Assembly (NCBI RefSeq): GCF_003597395.2
Contig: NC_133771.1
Span: forward strand, 129,237,683 to 129,301,682
Length of the DNA stretch: 64,000 nucleotides
Direction of reading: 5' to 3'
DNA from: Chelonoidis abingdonii
Taxonomy: Eukaryota; Chordata; Testudines; Testudinidae
The translations under genes were made by a program, and so were the position numbers. Shown one piece after another: positions 22,132 to 33,062 of this stretch (the stretch's first letter is position 1; each line of letters opens with the position of its first letter). Under the pieces are notes generated by a model. It did no database searches, was not told the origin of the DNA, and saw only the letters and a list, made by a program, of their open reading frames with translations.

Positions 22132-22545
22132 CAGTGGCTCTCAACCTTTCCAGACTACTGTACCCCTTTCAGGCGTCTGATTTGTCTCATGTACCCCACA
22201 GTTTCACCTCACTTAAAAAACGACTTGCTTACAAAATCAGACATAGAAATACAAAAGTGTCACAGCACACTATTACTGAAAAATCGCTTACTGTCTCATT
22301 TTTACCATATAATTCTAAAATAAAGCCATTGGAATATAAATATTGTACTTACATTTCAGTGTATAGTATATAGAGCAGTATAAACACGTCATTGTCTGCA
22401 TGAAATTTTAGTTCATACTCACTTTGCGTGTGCTTTTTCTGTAGCTTGTTGTAAAACTAGGCAAATATCTAGATGAGATAATGTACCCCCTGGAATACCT
22501 CTGCATACCCCCAGGGACACACATGCCCCTGGCTGAGAACCACTG
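22132..22545. mobile_element. hAT MITE, 414 bp
   Basis: Ends CAGTGGCTCTCAACC (left) and GGCTGAGAACCACTG (right) match at 13 of 15 positions as inverted repeats. Perfect 8-bp duplications CTTTAGTG lie at 22124-22131 and 22546-22553. The AT-rich interior has no open frame of interest. This is a non-autonomous hAT element with the CAGTGGTTCTCAA-type terminus common to many vertebrate hAT families. Confidence 0.92.
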
Positions 22546-22624
22546 CTTTAGTGGGCTAGTTATTAGCAGTAGTGTGTCAAGTCTACTGCACCGATGGTTG
22601 ACATCTTTCTGCTCACACAAAACC

Positions 22625-23300
22625 AAACACCCTTGCCCTGTCCCCTACCCACCCCTCCTCTGAGGCCCCACCCATGCTCTTTCCCTTCTCTGAGACCCCA
22701 GCCCCTGCTCATTCCATCCTCTCCTCCCTCTGTCACTTGCTGTCCCCACCCTCAATCACTTGCTAATTTTCACTGGGTTGTTGCAGGCGGCTGGGGTGCA
22801 GGAGGGGGCTGAGGGCTCCAGCTGGAGTTGCGGGCTGCAGGATGGGGCCAGAAATGAGGAGTTCAGAGTGCGGGAGAGGGCTCTGGGCTGAGGCAGTGGT
22901 TTGGGATGTGAGAGGAGCTAAGGACTCTGGCTGGGGGGATGCGGGCTCTTGGGTGGGGCCAGGGATGATGGGTTTGGGGTGCAGGAGGGGGCTCTGGGCT
23001 GGTGGGTGGAGCTGAGGGGTTTGGAATATGAGAGGAGGTTGGAGTGCGGGAGGAGGTACGGGCTCTGGGCTGGGGGGTGTGGGCTCTGAGGTGGGGCCAG
23101 AAGTGAGGAGTGCAGGAGAAGGCTCTGGTCTGGGGCAGGGGTTGGGGAGGTGGGGGGCTCTGGCTGGGAGTGCAGACTCTGTGGTGGGGCTGGGGATGAG
23201 AAGTTTGGGGTGCAGGAGGGGACTGTGGGGATTTGGAGGGTGGGAGTGGGATCAGAGCTGGGGCAGAAGGTTGGGGCACGGGGGTGGTGGAAGGCTCAGA
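22625..23300. repeat. GC-rich degenerate tandem region, probably from a DNA transposon
   Basis: A C-rich lead-in (22625-22760) is followed by irregular repeats of GTGCAGGAGGGGGCTCTGGG-type and GGTGGGGCCAGGGATGAG-type words. The TGGGGCC/T marker occurs near 22843, 22954, 23092 and 23185, spacings about 111, 138 and 93 bp. It resembles the G-rich core of the 6941-8298 element, but I could not find paired ends. The 163-codon frame at 23028-23519 is a product of the repeat. Confidence 0.6.
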
Positions 23301-23724
23301 GGTGCAGGGTCTCTTTGTCGCTTACCTCAAGCAGCTCCCAGGAGCAGCAGCATGTCCCCACCTCCGGCTCCTATGTGGAGACATGGCCAGGCAGCTCTGG
23401 GAACTGCCCTGCCCGTGGGCTCTATTCTGGCAAATAGGTGCTTGTGGGTTTCCAGGCCAGGCTCAGTTAGTGTCTCTCATTGGGGTGCTCCCTGCCTAGC
23501 CACTGCTACTTACCCATAAGCCCCCCCATAGACCTGTACTCTGTTGCAATGTGGGGTGGTCACAGCCTGTTCTATGTGTGCCTGTGACTGAGGGTAACAA
23601 AAGAAACATTGAATAGCACCATTCATTCTGTGCACCGAATGAGGCAGGGAGCCTGTGGAAAAAAAGTACGTGACCATGTGATCAAAGACTGTATCATAAT
23701 GCATATGCACTAATAAGTCTCATC

Positions 23725-23795
23725 AAAGGTCAAAGTGACTTAGGCTCCTAAGTACCTAAGTGACTTGAAAATGGGACATAAGCTTCTAAATCACG
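23725..23795. repeat. Foldback repeat fragment
   Basis: CAAAGTGACTTAGGCTCCTA then AAGTGACTTGAAAATGGGAC. It shares the acttaggctcctaa vocabulary of the large foldback family at 59.6-60.6 kb. Confidence 0.4.
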
Positions 23796-24347
23796 TCATT
23801 GCTTTAAAAATGTGTTCCTTCTGGCATTATATTTGCTTTTCCTATCTGTCTTCCTTTAAATTATTTTAAACATGCTGTGTATAGGCTTTTAATAGAAGGA
23901 CTGAATCATACAAAGCTTGCACTCAATAATATGTCACAACCATTCCATGCTATAACAATTGTATTGATTACTCCAGGGTGGGCTTTACTGAGGATGCAAA
24001 GGATCACCGACAGTCAGTGATGCTATCGCTGCTCTTTAAAAAACAATAAAAGGAATTTTAGTTTGCGGTGCCTGTAAAAGGAAGTCTTGACTATAATTTC
24101 TGTGGCACCTTGAATCTTAAATATGAATCCTGTATCATCTCTTTTTCTTGAAAGGCTCTTTGCCAAATCTGCAGAATAGGTCTCAGTAGCATGTGTCCAT
24201 ATACTACTGGCCTGGGTAAGGGCCTGTCCACAGTCAGTGAGACCTTGTCTGCTGTCTTCAGTGGGCTTTGGATTAGGCCCAGTTAGAGCATAGACAAAGG
24301 CTTCCAACTCTGTGGAAAATGCATTAGGCTGTGCTAATTACTTATAC

Positions 24348-24456
24348 CTTTCCCAGACCTGAAGAAGAGCTCTGTGTAAGCTCAAAAGCTTGTCTCTCTC
24401 ATCAATAGGCGTTGTTCCAATGAACAATACTACCTCACCCACCTTGTCTCTCTAAC
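24348..24456 (+). repeat. Dispersed repeat tail, copy A
   Basis: CCCAGACCTGAAGAAGAGCT, GTAAGCTCAAAAGCTTGTCT and ACCTCACCCACCTTGTCTCT. Copy B at 47503-47586 has GTAGCTCAAAAGCTCGTCTC and CACTTTGTCTCTCTAAC. I recall this as a common reptile repeat but cannot name the family with certainty. Confidence 0.6.
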
Positions 24457-24671
24457 TGCTTGCAATCCTTTATCATAGTTTATTGAAATAAACTATGGGC
24501 CCGATCCTGCTATCCTTTCTGATGCTGAGGAGCACCTTTCTCTGCAAGGAGCTCCTTTGATTTCCAGGAGACAGGGTAGCAGAATATGGCCGAAAGGTAA
24601 GATGGAAAGCCATCAAAGCCAGTGGTAAAGTACTGATTGGCCATTCCATGAATAAGGGCATGTGTGACTGG

Positions 24672-25181
24672 TCTTAGGGATGGGCAGGCTGGCCCACCGC
24701 CCAGGGCATGGTACCTCCCACCCACCTGACCTGTCAACAGCCGCTGGGCTTAGAGGCAGCCAGGCAGATGTGGCAGCATCTGGAGAGGGCAGATGGACCG
24801 AGCTGCAGCGGGGCAGCTGGACCAGCCAGATAACTCCTCTGAAACAGGGGTGCCCCTCCTCCCCTGTTGCCCTGCTTCATTGCCATCTGTAGCCACACTG
24901 CTCCTCTCCCCCTTCATCCTGCTCACCCCCGCCATGCCCATGGAGCCACCCCTGGCCAAGCTCAGGAGCCGAAGCCTGGCTCCTGTTTGCTGTGCAGAGT
25001 GTATGTGGGGGGGCACTGATGTCACAGTGTTTCCTTCCCCGCCACCTGTGTACCCAGTCTCCGTTGAGCTGGGATGGGAGGGTTTGGGGGAGCATGTCTA
25101 TGCTGGTGCCACTGGGTCCGGAGTGAGAGCTGCCCTGCACTGCTGTTCAGGCTTCTGAATGTTCTGCTCTGACACACTCAG

Positions 25182-25237
<56 letters not shown>

Positions 25238-25659
25238 ACACACCAACACCACCACACACACACACACACAAAATCACTCTCTCTTCACTTGCCCCCAACT
25301 CATACACACATACAATCCACAACTCTCACACTTCCCCGACACTCAGTCTCTCACAGGCACACACGCTCTCCCCCAACACAAACATACTCTTTCTCTTTCA
25401 TACACGCACAGTGCCCCCAAAACTCAGAGCTAAGTGGTTTAATTTGTGCTGTGGCTGAGCCAAAGGCACCTCTTTCAATACAAATTAAGCACTGTGGGGA
25501 GGCAGCAGGGCCTGGAGGTGATGGGCACAGCTGTAGGGGTCAGGGGTGAGGGTGGAGAGCCCACAGGGATTGGGGTGATGTGGGGGTGGGGAGCCTGCAG
25601 GGGCCAGGAGTGCCAAAATACAAGTTCACCCAGGGTGCTATTTTCTCTAAGGCAGGCCC
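24672..25659. mobile_element. Probable hAT-like element carrying a CA microsatellite
   Basis: The left end, CTGGTCTTAGGGATGGGC, and the reverse complement of the right end, CAGGGCCTGCCTTAG, are recognisable as degenerate inverted repeats. I could not find a convincing target duplication. The GC-rich interior is followed by a long CA tract and a G-rich block. No transposase domain is visible. Confidence 0.5.
25181..25271. repeat. (CA)n microsatellite
   Basis: About 56 bases of uninterrupted CA, then a short interruption (CCACACACCAACACCACC) and more CA. Frames across it read as poly His-Thr or Val-Cys and are not genes. Confidence 0.95.
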
Positions 25660-26128
25660 TGAATGTCTACACTAGTGACTGTACATGTGTCCATATGTGG
25701 GCATGTGTCATAATCCCCCCTACTGTCTATACTTAACACCAGAAATACAGCTCGAGGTGAGTAGAGTGTGAGTAAGCTAGCATGCCAGAGGGCTGTGGGT
25801 AAGTACACTCCATAGGCTGTGGCATGGTCCTGTACCATTTGCAGTATCAACAGGGGTAAGAGGCAAGTACCAGGTCTCAAGTTTCATTAGGCTTCCACTC
25901 CCATTCCCACAAGGCACTGAACCCTTTTCTTCCTGACCCTTCACAACCTAGGTCCCTGTCCCGCTCTGCACCGGTAGAAGCATGTTGCACTGATTGACCC
26001 CAGCAGAACAGTTTTCTGCTGCAGTCTTCATAGATGACAATGGATCTAATTCTGAGTGTAGCTGCTTGGCCTGCTGAGGATGCCCGTGAGCTGATGAATG
26101 TGTGGATAGAGTCCACCCTTCTCCATGA

Positions 26129-26402
26129 ATTCAGTTGGAACAGCAGGAATATTCACCTTTACCAGGAAATGTTCATGGAGGCTGGAGTGGGCGGGCATTG
26201 AGCAGAGTCTGGCCCAGTGCTATGAAGCACTTGAGGCTCCTGTACAAGAAAGCCAGAGACTCCAACAGGTGGTCTGGGAGGGCACGTCATACCTGTCTCT
26301 TCTCCAAGGTGCTTGAGTGGGTGCTGTCAAGAGATCCCCATACTGAGCCTGAAGGGGCTCATGATTCCCTTCTCAGCACAGCTGGTCTCATTGTCTGAAA
26401 GG
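26129..26402 (+). pseudogene. Myb/SANT-like DNA-binding domain remnant (Harbinger accessory protein)
   Basis: One plus frame contains LRLLYKKARDSNRWSGRA then HTCLFSKVLEWVL, matching the second half of the Myb/SANT-like domain in Harbinger partner proteins, where a K-x-L-R-x-x-Y-x-K-x-x-x-x-N-x-x-S-G pattern precedes a C-x-F/Y segment. Just upstream, another frame reads RNIHLYQEMFMEAG, which resembles the preceding R-N-x-x-I-Y helix, so a frameshift lies near 26180-26220. In intact elements this protein binds transposon ends and brings the transposase to the nucleus. Stops and the shift make this copy non-functional. Confidence 0.65.
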
Positions 26403-27018
26403 ACACCTATGAGGGCCAGAGTGAGGAGGCGGCGGGGATTGTGTGGACACCCCAGAAAACCCAGAGGACAAGCAACATGTGATTCTGCACTGCTACCTGG
26501 TGCAGAATGTTGAAGAAGGCCTACAGCTGTGGCAGGAACCAGAGTCCCAAGCTGTTAAATTACAGTGGACACCCACTCTCCTCCTCAGTATCCCACCTTG
26601 CTCTGGTGCTAAATTCCCAATTCTAAGATCAAGGACATTTGAAGCTCTGTGCACTGACTCTTGCTCCCTGGGTAATATAGACCGTAGTGCTGAAGCCACA
26701 GCATTGTCATGCCCCATCTCCTTACCAAATTCCTCCAACATTTCCCCCTAAGTTTCGCCTCTGCTCTGATCCACCCCAAAATGGTCCTCAAGCGAGAGAG
26801 AGTTCTAAATCAATAATTTTATTGATTTCTGATGAAGCACAATTAGGCATTTGGCTTCTAAAGCTATTTTTTCAAATACTTTATAAAGGAAAAATCAGTG
26901 TATCCTTGTGTTGGTGTATTTTATCAGTCAGCAGCAAGCCAGAGATGATCCTAGGGCCTTCTGGGCCAGAGAGGAGGGGTGTTGGAGAGGTCCTGGCTGG
27001 GGAAGGGAGCAGACATAG

Positions 27019-27330
27019 CTGTTGAAAACTTTACAGCTGGTTGCCTCAGGAAAAAAGTTAGTTATAGCACTGTGTTCTCCCTTGGATGATTACACAGTTT
27101 CAGTGCTTCTCCTACCCCCCTGATCCTCCCATTTCCTTACAAACTGGAGCAGCGTGGAATGGGTGTTGGGGGTCGGGGGAGAGGGAAGATAGGTTTCAGA
27201 TGGAAAAGGTAACAGAAAGTTGTAGAAAATGTACAGTTGGCTGTCTAAGGAGAAGCTAATTACAACAGTCTTATTCTCTTGGAAGATTACAAAGTCTTTA
27301 CAGTCTCTGTCTTTGGTTTCTGCCTTTTCC
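27019..27330. repeat. Diverged direct duplication, offset about 198 bp
   Basis: Segment 27019-27110 (TTACAGCTGGTTGCCTCAGG ... TGGATGATTACACAG) is echoed at 27218-27310 (GTACAGTTGGCTGTCTAAGG ... TGGAAGATTACAAAG) in the same order. It lies inside the putative Harbinger element. Confidence 0.55.
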
Positions 27331-28339
27331 TCACACAGAGCAATGCTATACAAGCTGAGAGAAAGTGGGGGTGGGAGATGGATCTGGTCTGGTGCTTGGA
27401 TAAAAATGTGCAGTGTCCTTTTCCAATTGTCTGAAGTGATGGGTTGTGGTGCTGAACTGAATCTTCAGAAAACCTAATGAAGTTGCAGTGTGTGTCTTTC
27501 TTTCTCTGTCCATTTCATTATTGTTAGGCAGACACAGGGGCAGGATTTTCAGGCCAAGCTGGTGGCAGGAGGTGCAGGGGTGGTTGATCTCTTTTAGCAT
27601 GAAAGCTTCCTATACTAGTGGAGAATTTAGTCAATTTCCATTCAAATTTCCTCCTAATTCTGCAAGCATATTTCAGCAAATTTCTGCTGCAGCAAAAACT
27701 CCAGCTGATTCTTCAGGTTCACTGGCAGTGCAAATCTGCTTGGTCCACCTTCACAGCTGATCAACTCCTCCATTCAGCAATATGTAGAGACTGGAGGGGG
27801 GTGGCCATTAGCAGAAACATCTCTCTGGCATAGCTTGCCGGATCTCTTCCACTGAACTGGAACGGCTTTTCTCTTTTCCATTCTGGTACTTTGAAAAGTG
27901 CTATGGTCTCCAAATGTTGGCAGGCCTTAAGGGAAAAAAATTATAAACAGGTAACCAAGCCCTGGAAGGAATTACACCCCCCCTCTTCCCCCTCCCCCTG
28001 TTGAGACAGTACGAACATGTTAAATTGTAAAAACCAGTAGTACAGATCTCTTAGCATTACTAGCCTCTGCTCCTTTCTCATGGGCTGCAAAAGTTGTCTG
28101 AGAACTGAGGATAGTTGAACCATTGCATTCCTGGAATGCAGAAAGTATCAGAATTGTGGCCTTTAATAGCAAAGTTATGATACATTGGGGGGTGTGGGGG
28201 GGTGTTTCCTTAGCATGTTCAGAAGACCAAAAATAGAATGCTACCCTTGTCTTTGAATTGGCAGGACTTTCAGCTTCCAAGAGGGAAACCATTCCACCAA
28301 GAACGCAGGAGCAGCTCTCCAGAGATAGTTAGAGAAGGA

Positions 28340-28800
28340 CCCTGAAGGACCATTGGCTTGGAGAGGAGGAACCAGGAGCAATTTGAGTTCCTCAGGGCAT
28401 GGAAGGATCATGCTCTTCAGCAGGAAGGGACACTGATGAACTGGTTCATGGAGCGGGTTACACACCATAGGAAATGAGAGAATTCCCTGATCAAGAGGCT
28501 CATTGAACTGGTGGCTAAAAGAGTGAGGCATCTGCCTGCTGCCAAGGCCTCAGAACCAGCCAATCAACTGACTTTTTTGGCAGCCACCCAGGATGCTGCC
28601 AAACCAGAGGCTCCTGTTGCAGTGACACCCCTCCCCCACCAACAGACCAGAAGGAGAACACGGAGCCTGCAGGAGTCCCGGAACACCAGCATGTACTGAC
28701 CCTGAAGGAGATGACCCCAAGAGTCATTGTCCCTCATTGTTCATCCCTGCTGATGAGGCGGGAAAGGAGACGAGTGCAGAGACATTAACCTGTGGGCCTT
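28340..28800 (+). pseudogene. Possible C-terminal part of the Harbinger Myb/SANT-like protein
   Basis: Plus frames read RRNQEQFEFLRAWKDHALQQ, then NWFMERV, LIELVAKRV and a proline-rich segment ending RRRTRSLQES. Partner proteins of Harbinger transposase typically end with a charged helical region rich in E/R/Q and a short basic tail. Stops break the frame near 28468. The distance from the SANT remnant implies an intron or an insertion. Assignment rests on position and composition, so it is tentative. Confidence 0.35.
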
Positions 28801-29631
28801 GTCCTCAGCTGTGAATGGTTACTTTGGTAAAAAAATCTTGTTCTGATTTCAAAATCTTTCCATTAATCCTTCGACATCATACTTTTGATCATGCATTATG
28901 CATGATGATTATGCTTTGTTTAACTGTGTGTTGGTCCTTATTCCTAATGATTAACTGAAGCGGGGTTTTTGTTTTTGATTGGGCTGCAAGCTTCCTGCCT
29001 CATGTAATGCAGTGGTATGTAAAAATCAGGTGCCATCATAGTGCACCTATTTTTTGAGACTTCCCCGCTCCCCCCCAAGATTCATAACTATCATAAGTGG
29101 TACAGATATCCAAGAAGACTGAGGAAAGTGATGTGAGTGGTGATGTGTTTTAAAGGTGTGTGATGTGCTTTTAAAGCACTACTGTTGTTCTATGTAGCAG
29201 ATGTCTAAAGCACACAAAAGGGGTTGATTGATGTCTAACAGCTTTATTACACATGTTGAAAATCAAAATCCAAGAACAATAACAAAGACAGAAGGAACAT
29301 ACTGGCAATAATGGCTTCTACCAGTACCCTGTAGAGAGCCAACCTTTCACCCTCTGAAACTTTAAGCAATTTCAACCGTACCAGGCATTACTGTTCTAAC
29401 AGTTATTACTTGCAGTTAGCACTACTAACAAAGAAAAGTTAAAAAAAAAAAAACCCCAGCAAACCACAACTATGGCTACAATACTCCCCACCCAAAGCAA
29501 GCCATCATAAGCTTATTAAAAAATGTTTGAGTGCTTCTGATAAGAGAAGTTTCTAAAGAAGTGTGAATAGTGAAAGAGAAAATCATTGTACAATGAGCCC
29601 ATAACAGCTCAGCCAACACCCTCCACAGTAC

Positions 29632-29737
29632 ATAGAATCACAGAATATCAGGGTTGGAAGGGACCTCAGGATATCATCTTGTCCAACCCCCTAGTCAAAG
29701 CAGGACCAGTCCCCACCAAATCAACACACTTAACCCC
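29632..29737 (-). mobile_element. CR1 LINE 3' end
   Basis: The plus strand reads CATAGAATCACAGAATATCA then GGGTTGGAAGGGACCTCAGG then GTCCAACCCCCTAGTC. This is the reverse complement of a CR1 3' terminus including its ATTCTRTG repeat. Only about 105 bp remain. It sits at the C-terminal end of the Harbinger transposase remnant. Confidence 0.88.
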
Positions 29738-29744
29738 AAGGTTA

Positions 29745-30480
29745 CAATCCAATGGAGGTACCCTACATAATTTCTGGGAAATTAAGTCCCTTCTTCACCC
29801 TTCCCATACAATCCTAATATCCTCAGCACCCTAGCATTATGAACCTTTCCAGTGTTTCCCACATCTGTAGTCATGAGTTTGCCTCTGATGTTCACTAAGC
29901 CTGGCGGAATGATTAAATAGTAACCGTGTTGGTTCACATACTCGCTTGCCCCTGGTGGTGGACAAATTGTTTGGATATGGGTGCCATCGATGACCCTGGA
30001 GCATTTTGGAAACCCCATCCTCTGAAATCCAGCTATTCTGGGACTTTTCTTATAGCAACCACATGTGAGTAAACCACAGTGTTAATTGCCTCTCAAAAGC
30101 GCAAAACCACAACCCTGACCCTGACAGTGGACTTTCCAACCCCAAAGCGGTTTGCAAGACACCTACAGTTGTCTGGTGTAGCCAGTTTCTACAGGCAATA
30201 GCAACCCATTTCGGAATCAGTATGGCTTCCATGAATTGAGTGTTCTCGAGTGAGGGGGTAGGTAGAAGCTCCTCACATAGCTCCATGAAGGTCCATTTCC
30301 TCATTTGGAGGTTCTGCTTCCACTGCTGGTCATCCCAGGTTTCCAAACTGATGGTGAGCCCATCACACCATGTCCTGTGCCAGAAGTGATGGTAAACAAA
30401 AAAGCATGCTGTGACAAAACTGGCATTCATCATATCTGTACAGTGTGAGCTGAATAAATTGTCATTGACCTTCAAGGTTA
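29745..30480 (-). pseudogene. HARBI1-like Harbinger transposase, broken
   Basis: Read on minus. The N-terminal part (30389-30180) has LQMRKWTFMELCEELLPTP and then PKWVAIAC, resembling the helical region before the catalytic core. A frameshift near 30180 then leads to FGVGKSTVRVVV in another frame, the G-V-G-K-x-T-V motif of this family. A third stretch (30018-29782) has GFPKCSRVIDGTHIQ, with the D-G-T-H-I motif around the first catalytic aspartate, then GYYLIIPPGLVNIRGK and KVHNARVLRILGLY, where the family normally has H-D-x-R-V. The third acidic residue region is lost beside the CR1 insertion. It belongs to the DDE_Tnp_4 superfamily and is inactive. Confidence 0.78.
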
Positions 30481-30990
30481 GCCATCTTCAGTGTGCCAGA
30501 AAATGCTGCCAAAATTCTATCCAGTGTCTCGCTGAGCACCTACTTCTCTGTATAACTATTTCTCCTGCAATAAGGAGCAGGAGTGGAACAAGATCATCCT
30601 CCAATTGATCCATGTCTTCCAGCCAGTTTTGCAGGGAAAAATAGTGAGGGGCAACCTGATCAGGAGCTGCTATTAGCAAATATGTGAAGGCAGGGGACAG
30701 TACCAACACTGCACAGTAAAGTGGTTCCCATAGTGTCGCTGAGTGATGCACAGAACCCTGGGATACCACACTGAGATGGTAGCACTAACATCACATACCT
30801 CTAACAGCAATGTGTATGCGGGTACATGCATGTACATAGTGCTATACCTGTGTCCAGCCCTGCATATGTGGACTCTAGGGCATGGATTTGGGAAGTACAC
30901 AGGAGCATTACAAGATCCATTGTTCAGGTATACAGGCAAATGCAGACAACCCAAGAATGCTAGTTCTAAGTATGTAAACACTCAGTGATC

Positions 30991-32066
30991 TCAGGAGAGT
31001 AAAAGCATAGGATATTTAAGAGTATATGATGACGCCAAGTGTGACTGAATCAGACCAGACATTTTCAAAATTCCTGTAAAGGAAGTGCTATGAGGTTAGT
31101 AAGTTAACTTTATTACTGTTACACTAACTATTCCCCACCTATACCATAGTGTGGAATTTACCTTTTTATAATCTTGAAATGTTTTGAGTTCCATTACTCT
31201 ATAGTAGGATAGCAGATTCTTGGAGTGAAATCCAGTTGAAGGTTTTTCCACTGACTGCAACAGAATCAGGATTTCATCCTTCTCTGGTCCTATTTTATGA
31301 CGTAAAGTTGTCAAGCTATCAGTTTGCTGTTTGGTTGTTAATTGGCTTTTAAAAGTTATAATTAAGGCATGTAAATTTGTTCAGTGATTTATTCTTCTTT
31401 GCAATTAGTTGCAGTCATTAGGATATATTTTATATTACCCTGGGGTTTCCATTTAAGTGCTGAGCTCATTAATTTTTCTTTTTTCCTCTATTTGGGAGCT
31501 TTGCATTAATTCAAAAAGTTTAAACATGTCAGTGTATAATTGGTCACAAGTTCAGTATTCTAGTTCCACAGGTCTATGACATTCAGGCTATGACTTTGTT
31601 GTTTAGGGGCTTACATTTTATGACATTTTTTTTCTTCTTCTACAGCTTTTGACACATTATTGCTAAAATATCAGGCAAATTCAATATCAGAGCACTCGAC
31701 ATTTTCCCTCCCTATTTGCTATTTTATATTTTCAAAACATAACGAATAAAAAGTACACATAAAAGCACAGTACATCATAAAACATGCCATAGTTACAAGA
31801 AAAAAATACTAGTGCAAGAATATTAGTAGTCATAAATTCCCAAGAAAATGACTGTATTTCTCTACATTCATCCTGCTGTTCATTAAACAGAAAGATACTT
31901 TCTCTAAATTGGCTAGGTTTTAAGCACATGTATCAGTTTATGATAACTCAATCTTTTGATGCTTTCTATTTGTGAGGAAGCATTCTTCTGGCTGTTAAAC
32001 TAGCTCTCAGCAGAATCATATTAGTGTGAAATTCACCATTGTGTGGAGAGCCAATATAAAGCCTAG
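30991..32066. other. AT-rich sequence without supported features
   Basis: About 1.1 kb, AT-rich, no transposon ends or domains seen. Frames at 31096-31314 and 31732-31929 (both minus) have no recognisable motif. Confidence 0.4.
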
Positions 32067-32074
32067 GCCCTATT

Positions 32075-32336
32075 CAGGGGCGGTTCCAGGCACCAGGACA
32101 ACAAGTGTGTGCCTGGGGCAGCAAGCCGTGGGGGCCACTATGCCGGTCGCCGCAAGGGTGGCAGGCAGGCTGCCTTTGGCGGCATGCCTGCAGAGGGTCC
32201 ACTGGTCCCGCGGCTTCGGCAGACCTCCCGCAGGTGTGTCGCCGAATCCATGGGACTGGGGACCTCCCGCAGGCAAGTCGCCAAAGGCAGCCTGCCTGCC
32301 GTGCTTGGGGCAGCAAAATACCTAGAGCCACCCCTG
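32075..32336. mobile_element. hAT MITE, copy 2 (262 bp)
   Basis: Left end CAGGGGCGGTTCCAGG and the reverse complement of the right end CAGGGGTGGCTCTAGG match at 13 of 16. Target duplications GCCCTATT (32067-32074) and ACCCTATT (32337-32344) match at 7 of 8. Length equals copy 1 exactly. Shared interior words include GTGTGCCTGGGGCAGCAAGC, GCAGGCTGCC and GGGGCAGCAAAA. No coding capacity. Confidence 0.9.
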
Positions 32337-32795
32337 ACCCTATTCCCGCTTAAGGCCTAGTGTCACATCCAGAAGAAATCATAGAGTCTGGAGATAGGCT
32401 GATGGGTCAAACTTGGATTTTTAGTATCCAGATTACTCGTCTGTATGTACCTTAAAACTGCATCTTTGCTCCAGCCCATTTCTCCTTTGCTACAACAAGC
32501 TGCTCTTCACAGCAGCTCCTCAACAGTTTCCTAATCATTCAAAATATTTGAGTTTGCAGTGAACAATGACATGGTGGTGATTATAAAGTCTGGGTATGTG
32601 TAGTGAGGTAGGAGAATACTTCCTGGGAATGCCCATGGTTTCCACGTTTTGGAATGACATGTTAGTGGCTTTCCTATTCTGTGGCTTTGCGCTTGAGTTG
32701 GGGTGGAAGCATGAGGAGAGAACAGAGTCAAATTTCTTTGACTGTAGTAATTTGTTTGCAGCGTAGTAGGTAGAACTGGTAGCAGAGAGCTATTA

Positions 32796-33062
32796 TTTTA
32801 GCTATTACGTTAGTAATATTAGAGTAATAGCTAGAAGCCCCCTTGTGCAAGGCATTGTACATACACCTAGTCAAAGACAGTACTGTCCTGGAGAACTGAC
32901 GTCTAATTAGACAAGCCAGAGGCAGACTGGGGAACTGAGGTGCAGAGACATTAAATAACTTGCCAAGGTCACACTGAAAATCTGTGGAATACCAGGAATT
33001 AAGCCCATCTTTCTCCAGTCTCAGTCCCACAACTTACCCATAAACCATGGTTCCTCTCAATA
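32796..33062 (-). mobile_element. MIR/CORE-type SINE, near full length
   Basis: On plus, in order: tail TTGTGCAAGGCATTGTACAT and TCAAAGACAGTACTGTC; core GGGGAACTGAGGTGCAGAGA then AACTTGCCAAGGTCACACTG; head GGAATTAAGCCCATC and AGTCTCAGTCCCAC. This is the reverse complement of the 2801-3130 element and shows head, core and tail together. Confidence 0.75.

Larger units (their letters stand above)
25660..30990. mobile_element. Decayed PIF/Harbinger element (approximate extent)
   Basis: Bounded by inference only: it should contain the Myb/SANT-like frame (plus, 26.0-28.8 kb) and the transposase frame (minus, 29.76-30.48 kb). PIF/Harbinger elements carry exactly these two genes. Possible end regions are GTCTACACTAGTGACTGTAC near 25671 and the region after 30830, but I could not pair inverted ends or find a 3-bp target duplication. 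A CR1 fragment at 29632-29737 interrupts the transposase end. Confidence 0.5.

Noticed and set aside
23028..23519. 163-codon glycine-rich frame
   Set aside because: Product of the G-rich degenerate tandem repeat; no start context, domain or conservation evidence.
25159..25458. 99-codon His-Thr repeat protein and its Val-Cys mirror
   Set aside because: Direct translation of the CA microsatellite.
29586..29834. 82-codon plus-strand frame
   Set aside because: Runs through the CR1 3' end and antisense to the Harbinger transposase remnant.
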